A stretch of DNA of 64,000 nucleotides, taken from Sinomicrobium kalidii. Lineage in GTDB: Bacteria; Bacteroidota; Bacteroidia; Flavobacteriales; Flavobacteriaceae. Below are positions 36,576 to 45,507 of the stretch, one piece after another. Made by a program: the position numbers and the translations under genes. Every line of letters begins with the position of its first letter. Within the stretch, counting starts at the first letter, position 1. The notes under the pieces were generated by a model. The model was given only the letters and a program-made list of their open reading frames with translations, ran no database searches and was not told the DNA's origin. The stretch spans positions 62,001 through 126,000 of the forward strand of contig NZ_CP089211.1 in NCBI RefSeq assembly GCF_021183825.1, read 5' to 3'.

Positions 36576-37325
36576 ATGCAATACGGAATTTGTAACCTCA
36601 GTATCGTTCCTTTACGATCTCATCCCTCAGATACGGCCGAACTCACCTCCCAGGCCCTGTACGGTGAACATTTCAAGGTATTAGAACAACAAAAATACTG
36701 GAGCAGAATCCGTCTTGCAGCCGACCGGCATGAAGGGTGGATCGATAACAAACAGTTCCTCAAGATCGAAGAGGAAACGTATAAAAAGGTAGACAAGGGT
36801 ACTCCCCGCCTGTCTGCCGACATGGTAGAATTCATCACGGACCATAACGGACAGCTTATGCCGATACCCGTAGGGGCACATGTGTGTTCCTCTTCCCTGC
36901 TTTCACACCATTTTGAAGGCAATGTCCGATCGGGTAAACAAGCCAAGGAGAACCTGGTGGAAACCGCGTTTTTATTCCTGAACTCCCCCCATCAGCACGG
37001 TGGTAAAACACCCTTTGGCATCGATGCGGCAGGACTTGCACAAATGGTGTACAAGCTGAATGGTTATCCGTTGTTGAGGGGAGCTGCACAACAAGCCACA
37101 CAGGGCGAGCCCCTGAGCTTTATCGAAGAATCCGAACCGGGCGACCTGGCCTTTTTTGACGATGACGAAGGGAATATTGTACATGTAGGCATTATTATGA
37201 AAGACAATTACGTAATCCACGCCTACGGTAAGGTACGTATTGACCGTATAGACCATACCGGGATTTTTAGTGTGGAAGCCAGGAGGCACACGCATAAACT
37301 CCGGGTGATCAAAAAGATCATTTGA
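36576..37325 (+). CDS. NlpC/P60-fold protein with SH3 domain, catalytic cysteine replaced by alanine
   Basis: The protein has 249 residues. The N-terminal SH3-like domain (YGICNLSIVPLRSHPSDTAE, WSRIRLAADRHEGWID) is followed by an NlpC/P60 domain (about 125-249). In active members the motif reads G-I-D-C-S-G-F. Here it is GIDAAGLAQMVYK, with A151 at the cysteine position; the codons at 37021-37035 are unambiguous. The conserved tryptophan before GGKTPFG is also changed (HQHGGKTPFG). The histidines H203 (IVHVGII) and H215 remain. There is no signal peptide. It is probably an inactive peptidoglycan-binding relative or has a new role. Confidence 0.85.
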   Translation: MQYGICNLSIVPLRSHPSDTAELTSQALYGEHFKVLEQQKYWSRIRLAADRHEGWIDNKQFLKIEEETYKKVDKGTPRLSADMVEFITDHNGQLMPIPVGAHVCSSSLLSHHFEGNVRSGKQAKENLVETAFLFLNSPHQHGGKTPFGIDAAGLAQMVYKLNGYPLLRGAAQQATQGEPLSFIEESEPGDLAFFDDDEGNIVHVGIIMKDNYVIHAYGKVRIDRIDHTGIFSVEARRHTHKLRVIKKII

Positions 37326-37328
37326 TAT

Positions 37329-37404
37329 AAAAAATCCCGGATTCCGGACCTTGCTTCTCCCCGTTGTGGAAATGACCGGGTCTGAAATCCGGGACTTTTG
37401 TTTT
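37329..37404. terminator. Bidirectional terminator between the NlpC-like gene and ettA
   Basis: TCCCGGATT (37335-37343) pairs with 37386-37394, with an inner GACC/GGTC pair. A-runs on the left and T-runs on the right serve both convergent genes. Confidence 0.6.
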
Positions 37405-37416
37405 AGCCGGGTTGTC

Positions 37417-39111
37417 TTATTCCCTGATAAGTTTCTTGTATTTGATCCTTTTGGGCGTTACTTCGGCACCCAGGCGCTTGCGTTTGTTTTCTTCATAATC
37501 AGAAAAACCGCCTTCAAAAAAGTACACTTCGGAATTTCCTTCAAAAGCCAGGATATGGGTACAGATACGATCCAGGAACCAACGGTCGTGTGAAATGACA
37601 ACAGCACAGCCGGCAAAGTTTTCCAACCCTTCTTCCAGTGCCCTGAGCGTATTTACATCAAGGTCGTTCGTCGGTTCGTCCAGGAGCAGTACGTTACCCT
37701 CTTCTTTGAGGGTCATGGCCAGGTGAAGCCGGTTTCGTTCACCGCCGGACAATGCAGACACCTTTTTGTTCTGTTCACTTCCCGAAAAGTTAAAACGGCT
37801 GAGATAGGCCCTGGAATTCACCTGTTTCCCGCCCATCATCACCAGTTCCTGTCCGTCGGAAAAGTTTTCCCAAATGGATTTTTCCGGATTGATGTTGGCG
37901 TGTTTTTGATCTACATAAGCGATCTTGGCCGTCTCTCCGACAACAAATTCCCCCTTGTCCGGCTTTTCTTCCCCCATGATCATTTTAAAAATGGTGGTCT
38001 TTCCGGCACCGTTAGGGCCAATAATCCCTACTATTCCCGCCTGGGGAAGTTTAAAATTCAGGTTGTCATAGAGCAGTTTGTCACCGAATGCCTTGGCTAC
38101 TCCCTTGGATTCTATAACATTAGTTCCCAGCCTGGGACCGTTGGGAATGTAGATCTCCAGTTTTTCATCCAGTTGCTTCTGGTCTTCATTGAGCAGTTTA
38201 TCGTAATTATTGAGACGTGCTTTTTGTTTGGCCTGTCGCCCTTTCGGGGCCATACGCACCCACTCGAGCTCCCGTTCCAGGGTCTTCTGCCGCTTGGAGG
38301 CCTGTTTTTGTTCCTGGGCCAGGCGTTTGGATTTCTGGTCGAGCCATGAAGAGTAGTTCCCTTTCCACGGAATGCCTTCGCCCCTGTCCAGTTCCAGTAT
38401 CCATCCTGCAACATTGTCCAGGAAATAACGGTCGTGCGTTACGGCAATGACCGTTCCGCTGTATTGCTGTAAATGTTGCTCCAGCCAAAGCACGGATTCG
38501 GCATCGAGGTGGTTGGTAGGCTCATCCAGCAGTAAGATGTCCGGTTGTTGTAAAAGCAGCCTGCAAAGGGCCACACGCCTGCGTTCTCCTCCCGACAACA
38601 CCTTAACGGGCGTATCCGGTTCAGGTGTACGCAGGGCATCCATAGCGATCTCCAGCTTGGTGTCCAGCTCCCAGGCATTGGTAGCATCGATCTTATCCTG
38701 CAATTCGGCCTGCTTGTCCATGAGTTTTTGCATTTTATCGGCATCCTCATAAACCTCCGGCAATCCGAACATATCGTTGATCTTGTTGTATTCATCAAGT
38801 ACCGTTACCACCTCGGCAACGCCTTCCTTAACGATCTCGATCACCGTTTTTTCTTCATCCAGTTTCGGTTCCTGTTCCAGGTATCCTACGGAATACCCCG
38901 GCGAAAAAACGACATCGCCCTGGTAATTCTTTTCCACTCCGGCAATAATTTTCAGCAAAGTGGATTTCCCTGAACCGTTAAGTCCGAGTATACCGATCTT
39001 GGCCCCGTAAAAAAAGCTTAAGTAAATGTCTTTAAGCACGGTTTTATTTGTACTCTGGTACGTTTTGGAAACGCCTGACATTGAAAATATGACTTTCTTA
39101 TCGTCTGACAT
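37417..39111 (-). CDS. ettA: Energy-dependent translational throttle protein EttA (ABC-F)
   Basis: An ABC-F protein of 564 residues with two ATPase domains and no membrane part. Walker A motifs are GLNGSGKSTLLK and GPNGAGKTTIFK; the signatures are LSGGERRRVALCR and LSGGERNRLHLAM; Walker B is LLLDEPTNHLD and LLLDEPTNDLD. The P-site tRNA interaction motif linker lies at about 250-320. EttA gates entry of ribosomes into elongation at low energy charge. Length matches EttA better than other ABC-F members. Confidence 0.94.
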   Translation of the reverse strand: MSDDKKVIFSMSGVSKTYQSTNKTVLKDIYLSFFYGAKIGILGLNGSGKSTLLKIIAGVEKNYQGDVVFSPGYSVGYLEQEPKLDEEKTVIEIVKEGVAEVVTVLDEYNKINDMFGLPEVYEDADKMQKLMDKQAELQDKIDATNAWELDTKLEIAMDALRTPEPDTPVKVLSGGERRRVALCRLLLQQPDILLLDEPTNHLDAESVLWLEQHLQQYSGTVIAVTHDRYFLDNVAGWILELDRGEGIPWKGNYSSWLDQKSKRLAQEQKQASKRQKTLERELEWVRMAPKGRQAKQKARLNNYDKLLNEDQKQLDEKLEIYIPNGPRLGTNVIESKGVAKAFGDKLLYDNLNFKLPQAGIVGIIGPNGAGKTTIFKMIMGEEKPDKGEFVVGETAKIAYVDQKHANINPEKSIWENFSDGQELVMMGGKQVNSRAYLSRFNFSGSEQNKKVSALSGGERNRLHLAMTLKEEGNVLLLDEPTNDLDVNTLRALEEGLENFAGCAVVISHDRWFLDRICTHILAFEGNSEVYFFEGGFSDYEENKRKRLGAEVTPKRIKYKKLIRE

Positions 39112-39125
39112 AAGATGTTATTTGT

Positions 39126-39169
39126 TTTTATGGTTTGTGGTTTTTAAGTATTAAGTATTTCGTTACGTT
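39126..39169 (+). repeat. Degenerate 7-base-period array next to a GC-rich inverted repeat
   Basis: Six heptamers in step, for example TTTATGG, TTTGTGG and GTATTAA, GTATTTC. It lies between the ettA start and the following inverted repeat. Confidence 0.5.
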
Positions 39170-39251
39170 CCCCTGTGTCCCCCCCTAAAGGGGGGATTTT
39201 ATATCTTTTAAAGAACGTATGGTTTCCCCCTTTAGGGGACACACAGAGGGG
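39170..39251. repeat. Inverted repeat with CCCCTAAAGGGG-type palindromic arms
   Basis: The left arm has CCCCTGTGTCC then CCCCCTAAAGGGGG (39170-39195). The right arm is its near reverse complement (39226-39251). Each arm is itself palindromic around TAAA/TTTA, and the arms are about 30 bases apart. This resembles the REP-like intergenic elements with CCCCTTTAGGGG cores that I know from Bacteroidota genomes; mobilisation by a RAYT-type transposase is possible, but none is in the window. Confidence 0.65.
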
Positions 39252-39264
39252 CATTCAATTTCTA

Positions 39265-39456
39265 TCAAACCCTTCCCTTCAGCGCATTAAAGATCCACGA
39301 CATGGCAAAAAACCCGATTCCCACTACCGAAAAACCTATGGCGTAGTCCCTGTATTTCAAGACGCCCAGCAATACCAGTGCCGTGCCTATTAAAAACATG
39401 ATAAAGGAGGCCCAACCGAATATCGTATTCTTATTCATTCCCATCGATGTGTCCAT
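39265..39456 (-). CDS. Small two-helix membrane protein, possibly CAL67264 family
   Basis: The protein has 63 residues from the ATG at 39454-39456 (MDTSMGMNKNTIFGWASF); starts at the next two methionines are also possible. It has two hydrophobic helices, IMFLIGTALVLLGVL and AIGFSVVGIGFFAMSWIF, and a basic end. The motif MGMNKNTIFGWA recalls a flavobacterial family named CAL67264, from memory. The function is unknown. Confidence 0.65.
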   Translation of the reverse strand: MDTSMGMNKNTIFGWASFIMFLIGTALVLLGVLKYRDYAIGFSVVGIGFFAMSWIFNALKGRV

Positions 39457-39734
39457 TAAATATGATTTATGTACAAAAGTCCGTATTTGTACCAAATTAG
39501 CGCGCAAATATCGTACAATTTATGAAATATTTAAGGATTACGGATAGCGTTCCATCAAAGTCTCCCGATTATTATTCCGGTTTCGGGATTCGGCAGCACA
39601 ACTCCCTGTCGACTAAAAAGTCCATAACCGACTAGCTCCCGGGGTACATTACCCGGTTCCTTCATTGAACATATCCCCCCGGCTTCGAACTTCGGGCTTC
39701 TTTTCGTATTTTAGCAGCATTCTAATCAAAAAAC

Positions 39735-41363
39735 ATGGATATCAACTTCAACAAAAACGAAGACCACAATAAACTGCTCGTATCCGAATACAGGAACAGG
39801 CTTGCCGCGATAAAAAAGGGGGGCGGGCAAAAACGGATTGAAAAGCTGCATTCCGAAGGTAAAATGACCGCCCGGGAGCGCATTGACTACCTGCTGGACA
39901 AAAACACCGACAGTATAGAGATCGGAGCCTTTGCCGGGGATGACATGTATGAAGAACACGGGGGCTGCCCGTCCGGCGGTGTTGTTGTAAAGATCGGGTA
40001 CGTCAAAGGACGGCAATGCATCGTCGTGGCCAATGACGCCACGGTAAAAGCCGGGGCGTGGTTCCCCATTACGGGAAAAAAGAACCTCCGCGCCCAGGAG
40101 ATCGCCATGGAAAACAGACTCCCCATCATTTACCTGGTGGACAGTGCCGGGGTTTACCTGCCCATGCAGGATGAAATATTCCCTGACAAGGAACACTTTG
40201 GCCGGATTTTCAGAAACAATGCCATCATGAGCAGCATGGGCATTACTCAGATCGCCGCCGTTATGGGAAGCTGCGTGGCCGGTGGGGCATATCTCCCCAT
40301 AATGAGTGATGAAGCACTGATCGTGAACAAGACCGGGAGTATCTTCCTGGCAGGCAGTTACCTGGTAAAAGCAGCCATAGGCGAAACCATCGATAACGAA
40401 ACCCTTGGCGGGGCCACCACTCACTGTGAAATTAGCGGTGTCACCGACTACAAAGCTGAAGACGACAAGGACGCCCTGGACACCATAAAAAATATCATGG
40501 ACAAGATCGGCGACTTTAACAAGGCCGGTTTTAACCGTACAAAGGCCGCCAAACCGAAGGAAAATCCCGAAGACATTTACGGAATCCTCCCCAGATCGAG
40601 AGGAGACCAGTATGACATGAAGGAGATCATAAAACGCCTGGTAGACAATTCGGAACTGGAAGAATACAAAGCGGGCTACGGCAAAACACTCATTACCGGG
40701 TATGCACGTATTAACGGATGGGCTGTAGGTATTGTGGCCAACCAGCGAAAGGTAGTGAAAACCAAAAAGGGCGAAATGCAGTTCGGAGGAGTTATTTATT
40801 CCGACAGCGCCGATAAAGCCACCCGGTTTATAGCCAACTGCAACCAGAAAAAGATCCCCCTGGTATTTTTACAGGATGTCACGGGCTTTATGGTAGGCAG
40901 TAAAAGCGAACACGGAGGCATTATAAAAGACGGGGCCAAAATGGTTAATGCACTGAGCAATAGTGTGGTTCCCAAGTTTACGGTGGTTATAGGGAACTCT
41001 TATGGGGCCGGTAACTACGCCATGTGCGGCAAGGCTTATGATCCCAGGCTTATCTTTGCATGGCCAAGTGCCGAACTCGCCGTAATGGGAGGTTCCCAGG
41101 CCGCCAAGGTATTGTTACAGATAGAAACGGCCTCACTGAAGAAAAAAGGGGAAAACATTACCAAGAAAAAGGAAGAAGAACTGTTTAACAAGATAAAATC
41201 GAGATACGATGCGCAGACCTCTCCCTACTATGCTGCGGCCAGGTTGTGGACCGATGCCGTGATCGATCCTGCCGATACCCGGAAATGGATCAGTATGGGG
41301 ATCGAAGCTGCCAACCACGCTCCGATTGAAAAACCGTATAATCCCGGGGTGATGCAGGTTTAA
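39735..41363 (+). CDS. Acyl-CoA carboxylase, carboxyltransferase (beta) subunit
   Basis: The protein has 542 residues, biotin-dependent carboxyltransferase fold with N- and C-lobes: KMTARERIDYLLD, GGCPSGGVVVKIGYV, SCVAGGAYLPIMSDEA, then VTGFMVGSKSEHGGIIKDGA and GNSYGAGNYAMCGKAYDP. The length and QDEIFPDKEHFGRIF match the methylcrotonyl/geranyl-type beta subunits more than the propionyl type. The biotin-carrying alpha subunit is not adjacent, so the exact substrate is open. The last codons form the first unit of a 7-base-period array. Confidence 0.92.
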   Translation: MDINFNKNEDHNKLLVSEYRNRLAAIKKGGGQKRIEKLHSEGKMTARERIDYLLDKNTDSIEIGAFAGDDMYEEHGGCPSGGVVVKIGYVKGRQCIVVANDATVKAGAWFPITGKKNLRAQEIAMENRLPIIYLVDSAGVYLPMQDEIFPDKEHFGRIFRNNAIMSSMGITQIAAVMGSCVAGGAYLPIMSDEALIVNKTGSIFLAGSYLVKAAIGETIDNETLGGATTHCEISGVTDYKAEDDKDALDTIKNIMDKIGDFNKAGFNRTKAAKPKENPEDIYGILPRSRGDQYDMKEIIKRLVDNSELEEYKAGYGKTLITGYARINGWAVGIVANQRKVVKTKKGEMQFGGVIYSDSADKATRFIANCNQKKIPLVFLQDVTGFMVGSKSEHGGIIKDGAKMVNALSNSVVPKFTVVIGNSYGAGNYAMCGKAYDPRLIFAWPSAELAVMGGSQAAKVLLQIETASLKKKGENITKKKEEELFNKIKSRYDAQTSPYYAAARLWTDAVIDPADTRKWISMGIEAANHAPIEKPYNPGVMQV

Positions 41364-41405
41364 GGTTCTAAGTTCTAAGTTCAAAGTTTAAGGTTTAAGG
41401 TTTAA
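41357..41405 (+). repeat. Clearest 7-base-period array, starting inside the stop of the carboxylase gene
   Basis: Seven heptamers, all RGTTYWA-like: GGTTTAA (which includes the stop codon), GGTTCTA, AGTTCTA and so on, with GGTTTAA twice at the end. There is no phase slip over 49 bases. Confidence 0.8.
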
Positions 41406-41463
41406 TATTGGTTAAATTTAATTCGGTTCCTGAGCGGAGCCGAAGGGGAAAATTCAGGAATCC

Positions 41464-43092
41464 ATGAAAAAAATTTTACTTTTAGGTTTAGTGTTGGCAG
41501 GTATTCAAGGGATACACGCCCAGTTGCTCCAGGACAAGGAAAGCTATACCCGGGGAGATACCCTGAGAGGCTCCCTTCGTACGGAACGAAACTTTGACGT
41601 GAGGAAGTACCGCCTGAGCATTAAACTCGACCCGGACAAAAAATATATCGAGGGGTACAACCGTATCGTTTTTGTACCGCAGCAACGGCTGACCTCCATG
41701 CAAATCGACCTGTTTGAGAATATGGAAGTGGATTCCATTCTGTATCACGGCAAGCGCCTTCCCTATCGCCGGGAATACAATGCTGTTTTTATAAAGAATG
41801 ATAAAGGATTTGCAAAAAACAGTAAGGACAGTATTACTTTTTACTATTCGGGAAATCCCATTACCGCCAAACGCGCCCCGTGGGACGGAGGTTTCGACTG
41901 GAAAACCGACAAGAACGGAAAACCCTGGATTGCTACGGCTGTTCAGGGAACGGGAGCAAGCGCCTGGTGGCCCAACAAGGATCATCAGAGCGACGAGCCG
42001 GAGAACGGCATGACCATTAAGGTGGCGGTTCCCAACGGACTAATGAATGTATCCAACGGCAGGCTTACCGGTAAAAAAGACCTGGGCAACGGCTATACCC
42101 GGTGGGACTGGAAGGTTACCAACCCCATAAACAATTATGATGTGGCCCTGAATATAGGGGATTATGCCCATTTCGGGGAAACATACAAGGGACTGGACAT
42201 GGATTTTTATGTACTGAGCTACAATCTCGAAAAGGCCAAAAAGCACTTTCAGGAAGTCAAGCCCATGATGGATTGTTTCCAGGAAAAATTCGGCACTTAT
42301 CCGTTTAAGGAAGACAGTTATAAGATGGTGGAAACCCCTCACCTGGGTATGGAACACCAAAGTGCGGTGGCCTACGGTAACAAATACATGAAAGGTTACC
42401 TGGGACGTGATCTTTCCGGTACGGGCATAGGCACCCGGTGGGACTTTATTATCATCCATGAAACCGGTCACGAGTGGTTCGGTAACAGCATTACGTCTTC
42501 CGATATTGCCGATATGTGGATACACGAGGGCTTCACCACCTATTCCGAAGCCGTTTACGTAGAATGCCGCTGGGGTTATGAAGACGGGCAAGCCTATGTG
42601 AACGGGTTAAAACAGAATGTAAGGAACGACAAGCCCATTATCGGCGATTACGGCGTGAACAGGGAAGGCTCCGGAGACATGTACCCCAAGGGCGCCCTGA
42701 TGCTCAACACCATCCGCCATATGATCAACGATGATGACAAGTGGTGGCAACTGATAAAAAATTTCAGTGAGACCTTTAAACACATGATCGTGGATACCGA
42801 AATGGTATTGAATTTCTTTGAACAGGAAACCGGTCTCGACCTGGAACCGGTATTTGACCAGTACCTGAGGCATAAGGACATCCCGGTACTGGAGCTGAAA
42901 AGGGAAGGCAATGGCGCTGCCTACCGGTGGATTGTAGATGTTAACCATTTCAATATGCCCGTAGACGCCAGTATTAACGGAGAAACGGTACGTCTGCACC
43001 CTACCGCCGAATGGCAAAAGCTGGACACTCCGCCCGCCGGGATCTCGATAGCCACCGATCGCTTTTTTATCAATGTCAAAAGGGATAAATAA
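41464..43092 (+). CDS. M1-family zinc metallopeptidase (aminopeptidase N-like), secreted
   Basis: The protein has 542 residues with a signal peptide ending IHAQ. The zinc-binding sequence is HETGHEWFGN (H332, E333, H336) with the distal glutamate E355 in WIHEGF. The substrate motif lies in TPHLGMEHQSAVAYG, a variant of GAMEN. The N-terminal beta domain spans about 40-230; the C-terminal helical ERAP-like domain is absent, which is normal for the short bacteroidal form. It probably trims peptides in the periplasm. A terminator follows. Confidence 0.93.
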   Translation: MKKILLLGLVLAGIQGIHAQLLQDKESYTRGDTLRGSLRTERNFDVRKYRLSIKLDPDKKYIEGYNRIVFVPQQRLTSMQIDLFENMEVDSILYHGKRLPYRREYNAVFIKNDKGFAKNSKDSITFYYSGNPITAKRAPWDGGFDWKTDKNGKPWIATAVQGTGASAWWPNKDHQSDEPENGMTIKVAVPNGLMNVSNGRLTGKKDLGNGYTRWDWKVTNPINNYDVALNIGDYAHFGETYKGLDMDFYVLSYNLEKAKKHFQEVKPMMDCFQEKFGTYPFKEDSYKMVETPHLGMEHQSAVAYGNKYMKGYLGRDLSGTGIGTRWDFIIIHETGHEWFGNSITSSDIADMWIHEGFTTYSEAVYVECRWGYEDGQAYVNGLKQNVRNDKPIIGDYGVNREGSGDMYPKGALMLNTIRHMINDDDKWWQLIKNFSETFKHMIVDTEMVLNFFEQETGLDLEPVFDQYLRHKDIPVLELKREGNGAAYRWIVDVNHFNMPVDASINGETVRLHPTAEWQKLDTPPAGISIATDRFFINVKRDK

Positions 43093-43120
43093 CGTTCTAC
43101 CCCTAAAAACAAAACACTGA

Positions 43121-43157
43121 AAAACAGCAAATTAATTTAATATTTGCTGTTTTTTTT
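43121..43157 (+). terminator. Terminator of the M1 peptidase gene
   Basis: A 12-bp perfect stem AAAACAGCAAAT (43121-43132) pairs with 43142-43153, with a 9-base loop, running into a tract of eight Ts. Confidence 0.88.
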
Positions 43158-43192
43158 GTATCTTAAGGGGTGTATTTTTAAAGACCGGAACC

Positions 43193-43615
43193 ATGGGAAC
43201 AGTAAAAACTTTAAACAAATGGGCCAATTCGCATACCTATTATCCGCTTGACATTTTACGGATAGCCCTCGGGGTATTCCTGTTTATGAAAGGGACTTCC
43301 TTTATTGTTAACAGCCAGTACCTGATAGACATTATCAAACCGATACAGAACTGGTGGGGAGCCATGCTGACCGTACACTACGTAGCCTCGGCCCACATGC
43401 TCGGCGGTATACTGATCATTTTCGGACTGCTGACACGGTGGTCGGTGGCTGCACAATTACCTATTCTTATAGGAGCCATTGTCATTAATTTTATCGGGGA
43501 AATGCACAGCGGTAACCTTATCGCTTCTTCCCTGACCTTTGTAGCCTGTATCTTTTTCCTGATCTACGGTTCGGGGAAGCACTCGGCGGATTATTATTTT
43601 AAGATGCAGCAATAG
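43193..43615 (+). CDS. DoxX-like membrane protein
   Basis: The protein has 140 residues with four membrane helices: ILRIALGVFLFMKGTSF, AHMLGGILIIFGLLTRW, QLPILIGAIVINFIG and LTFVACIFFLIYGSG. The first helix with R-I-A-L-G-V-F-L-F-M-K-G and the helix-2 G-x-L-x-x-F-G-L-x-T-R match the DoxX/DoxD fold. It is a single gene of unknown role. A second DoxX-like gene lies at 54982. Confidence 0.85.
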   Translation: MGTVKTLNKWANSHTYYPLDILRIALGVFLFMKGTSFIVNSQYLIDIIKPIQNWWGAMLTVHYVASAHMLGGILIIFGLLTRWSVAAQLPILIGAIVINFIGEMHSGNLIASSLTFVACIFFLIYGSGKHSADYYFKMQQ

Positions 43616-43739
43616 ATAATAGGATACATCAAAACCTTTAAGATCCCGGTTCATTACAAGCGGGTATAAGTAGGTTTAACTGTCATTGGTCCGAGTCTTC
43701 CAAATTTTTTTCAAGCCTTATTTAACGCCGAGATTAAGA

Positions 43740-43772
43740 CAAAAAAAGGACTGCCTTTCAAAAGACAGCCCC
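43740..43772 (-). terminator. Terminator of the SusC-SusD operon
   Basis: On the minus strand GGGCTGTC pairs with GGCAGTCC (two G-U pairs), followed by TTTTTTT. It lies about 80 bases after the SusD stop. Confidence 0.7.
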
Positions 43773-43850
43773 TTTCATTTAATTCAATCGGATAACAACA
43801 AATATTTAAGCTTTTTTTGATTTCACTTAATCGTCATTATCAAACCTTTA

Positions 43851-45479
43851 TCAGTTCTGGTCAGCCTCTGTTAAATTAGGATTGGCATCAATTTCCGCCT
43901 GGGGTATCTTCCAGATCCAGGCATCGTTTACGGAAGGTTTTTCCTGTTGAAAACCGTCTTGGTACAACTTTTCAGCAGCCCCGGAGTTTGATTGGTCTAA
44001 ACCTTCATCCCACCTGATGTTATCGTGGTAACTGAAGCCTTCTCCCCATAATTCTACCCGTCTTTGAAGTTTAATCTGGTCCATAAGCGCTTCCTTTGTA
44101 CCGAAGGCCAACTTATCAAATGCGGAATCCCTTGCTTCACCTAAAAGAGCTAATGCATTTTGAGCCCCGGTTATGTCGCCCACCATGGCTTTTGCCTCAG
44201 CCTCGATTAAAACCATTTCTGAAGATCTCATGTAAATTACATCATCCGGATCTATGGTTCCCGGATTTTTTTGCAGGAACTTAACATTTATGTACGGGTG
44301 GGTATTGTGGCCCGTTGTCATACCATAAGTGGTGATGATGTCTTCCCAGGCATTCCAGAAATCGTCTTCATTATCGTAGTTAGGATCTGTTTCATAACTC
44401 CCTCCCTGGTCATTTGACGCATCGGGATTAGTATTTGGCGCTAAAGGCAACCAGGCATCCCTTCTGTAATCTGTCTCGGGCAACTGATTGTAAAGCGCTT
44501 TACTTATAAATTTAGGATTACTTCTGTTTTGGCTGCCGTTAAATGTAGAACAGATATAATAGAAATAAGACTGGAAGTAGTTAGTTTCCGAATCTATTAC
44601 ATTGCCACCCCAGATCACTTCAGAAAGGTCTAAGGTATTAAAACCGGACTTCCAATCGGACTCACCCATAATCGGATATCCTTCTCTTGCCATTTCGGCA
44701 TAAGTGGCTGCGGTTTGCCAATCTCCTTTGGATAAAGCTACACGGGCTTTAATACCATAGGCTGCGTTAACAGATATATGCGACTTGGCACTGGAACCAC
44801 TTCCCGGATTTATTCCTTCTTCCAAATAACCGATGGCAAGGTCGATATCATCTTCTATTTGCTTGTAAATCTCGGCAACGGTAACTCTCGGCCCGCTTTC
44901 AAATGGCACACCCCTGTCTAACAATAAGGGTACTCCGGGGTCTGTATCCGGATCGCCAATGATATATCCGCGGGCAAAGGTGGTGACAAGCCTCCAGTAA
45001 GACCATGCTCTATAGGCATGTGCCTGCCCCAGTATATTGTTCAGTTTCCCATCCCGGGTAAAATCGCCATTGGCAACAGCATTAATAATTCCGTTAGCAC
45101 TGGAAATGAAATGGTAACGCTGATACCAAAAACTATAGTTCGTTGTACTACTGGCAATAGTATGAGTAGTCCATTGCAGATCCGATCTCATCCAACCGTT
45201 TCCCCGCGAGGAGTGAAGGATATTCCCTCCAATGGCATCTAATGAAGGGAGAAAATGGCTTTCTCCCGACCTCGAGGAATTATCATAGTCGTCTAACGGG
45301 CTTTGCGCATACATTTGCCTGTGCAACCCGTTTAACACGAGCAACATATTGTCTGGAGTGCTAAAAGCTTCCTGGTCGGAGATTGAATCTGTGGGATACT
45401 TCTCCAGATAATCATCGGAGCAGCTTACCGGGATCGTAGCTATTATAGTTAGTAAGATCAAGTATATTTTATATTTCAT
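43851..45479 (-). CDS. SusD/RagB-family outer-membrane lipoprotein
   Basis: The protein has 542 residues from the ATG at 45477-45479, which opens the lipoprotein signal MKYKIYLILLTIIATIPVSC, with the lipidated cysteine at 20. A longer frame upstream overlaps susC and is rejected. The mature protein starts SDDYLEKYPTDSISDQEAF, a standard SusD beginning, with helical TPR-like units (QAHAYRAWSYWRLVTTFARG) and the C-terminal block RVELWGEGFSYHDNIRWDEG. It forms the lid of the SusC channel. The ligand is not predictable: no glycoside hydrolase, peptidase or lyase follows. Confidence 0.94.
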   Translation of the reverse strand: MKYKIYLILLTIIATIPVSCSDDYLEKYPTDSISDQEAFSTPDNMLLVLNGLHRQMYAQSPLDDYDNSSRSGESHFLPSLDAIGGNILHSSRGNGWMRSDLQWTTHTIASSTTNYSFWYQRYHFISSANGIINAVANGDFTRDGKLNNILGQAHAYRAWSYWRLVTTFARGYIIGDPDTDPGVPLLLDRGVPFESGPRVTVAEIYKQIEDDIDLAIGYLEEGINPGSGSSAKSHISVNAAYGIKARVALSKGDWQTAATYAEMAREGYPIMGESDWKSGFNTLDLSEVIWGGNVIDSETNYFQSYFYYICSTFNGSQNRSNPKFISKALYNQLPETDYRRDAWLPLAPNTNPDASNDQGGSYETDPNYDNEDDFWNAWEDIITTYGMTTGHNTHPYINVKFLQKNPGTIDPDDVIYMRSSEMVLIEAEAKAMVGDITGAQNALALLGEARDSAFDKLAFGTKEALMDQIKLQRRVELWGEGFSYHDNIRWDEGLDQSNSGAAEKLYQDGFQQEKPSVNDAWIWKIPQAEIDANPNLTEADQN

Positions 45480-45507
45480 CTTTTTAAGTTTTTGATTTTT
45501 TTCTTTT

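Noticed and set aside
39170..39251. Rho-independent terminator for ettA or the small membrane gene
   Set aside because: It lies upstream of the ettA start and between same-strand genes, has G-runs not T-runs after the stems, and the arms are themselves palindromic, which fits a repeat element better.
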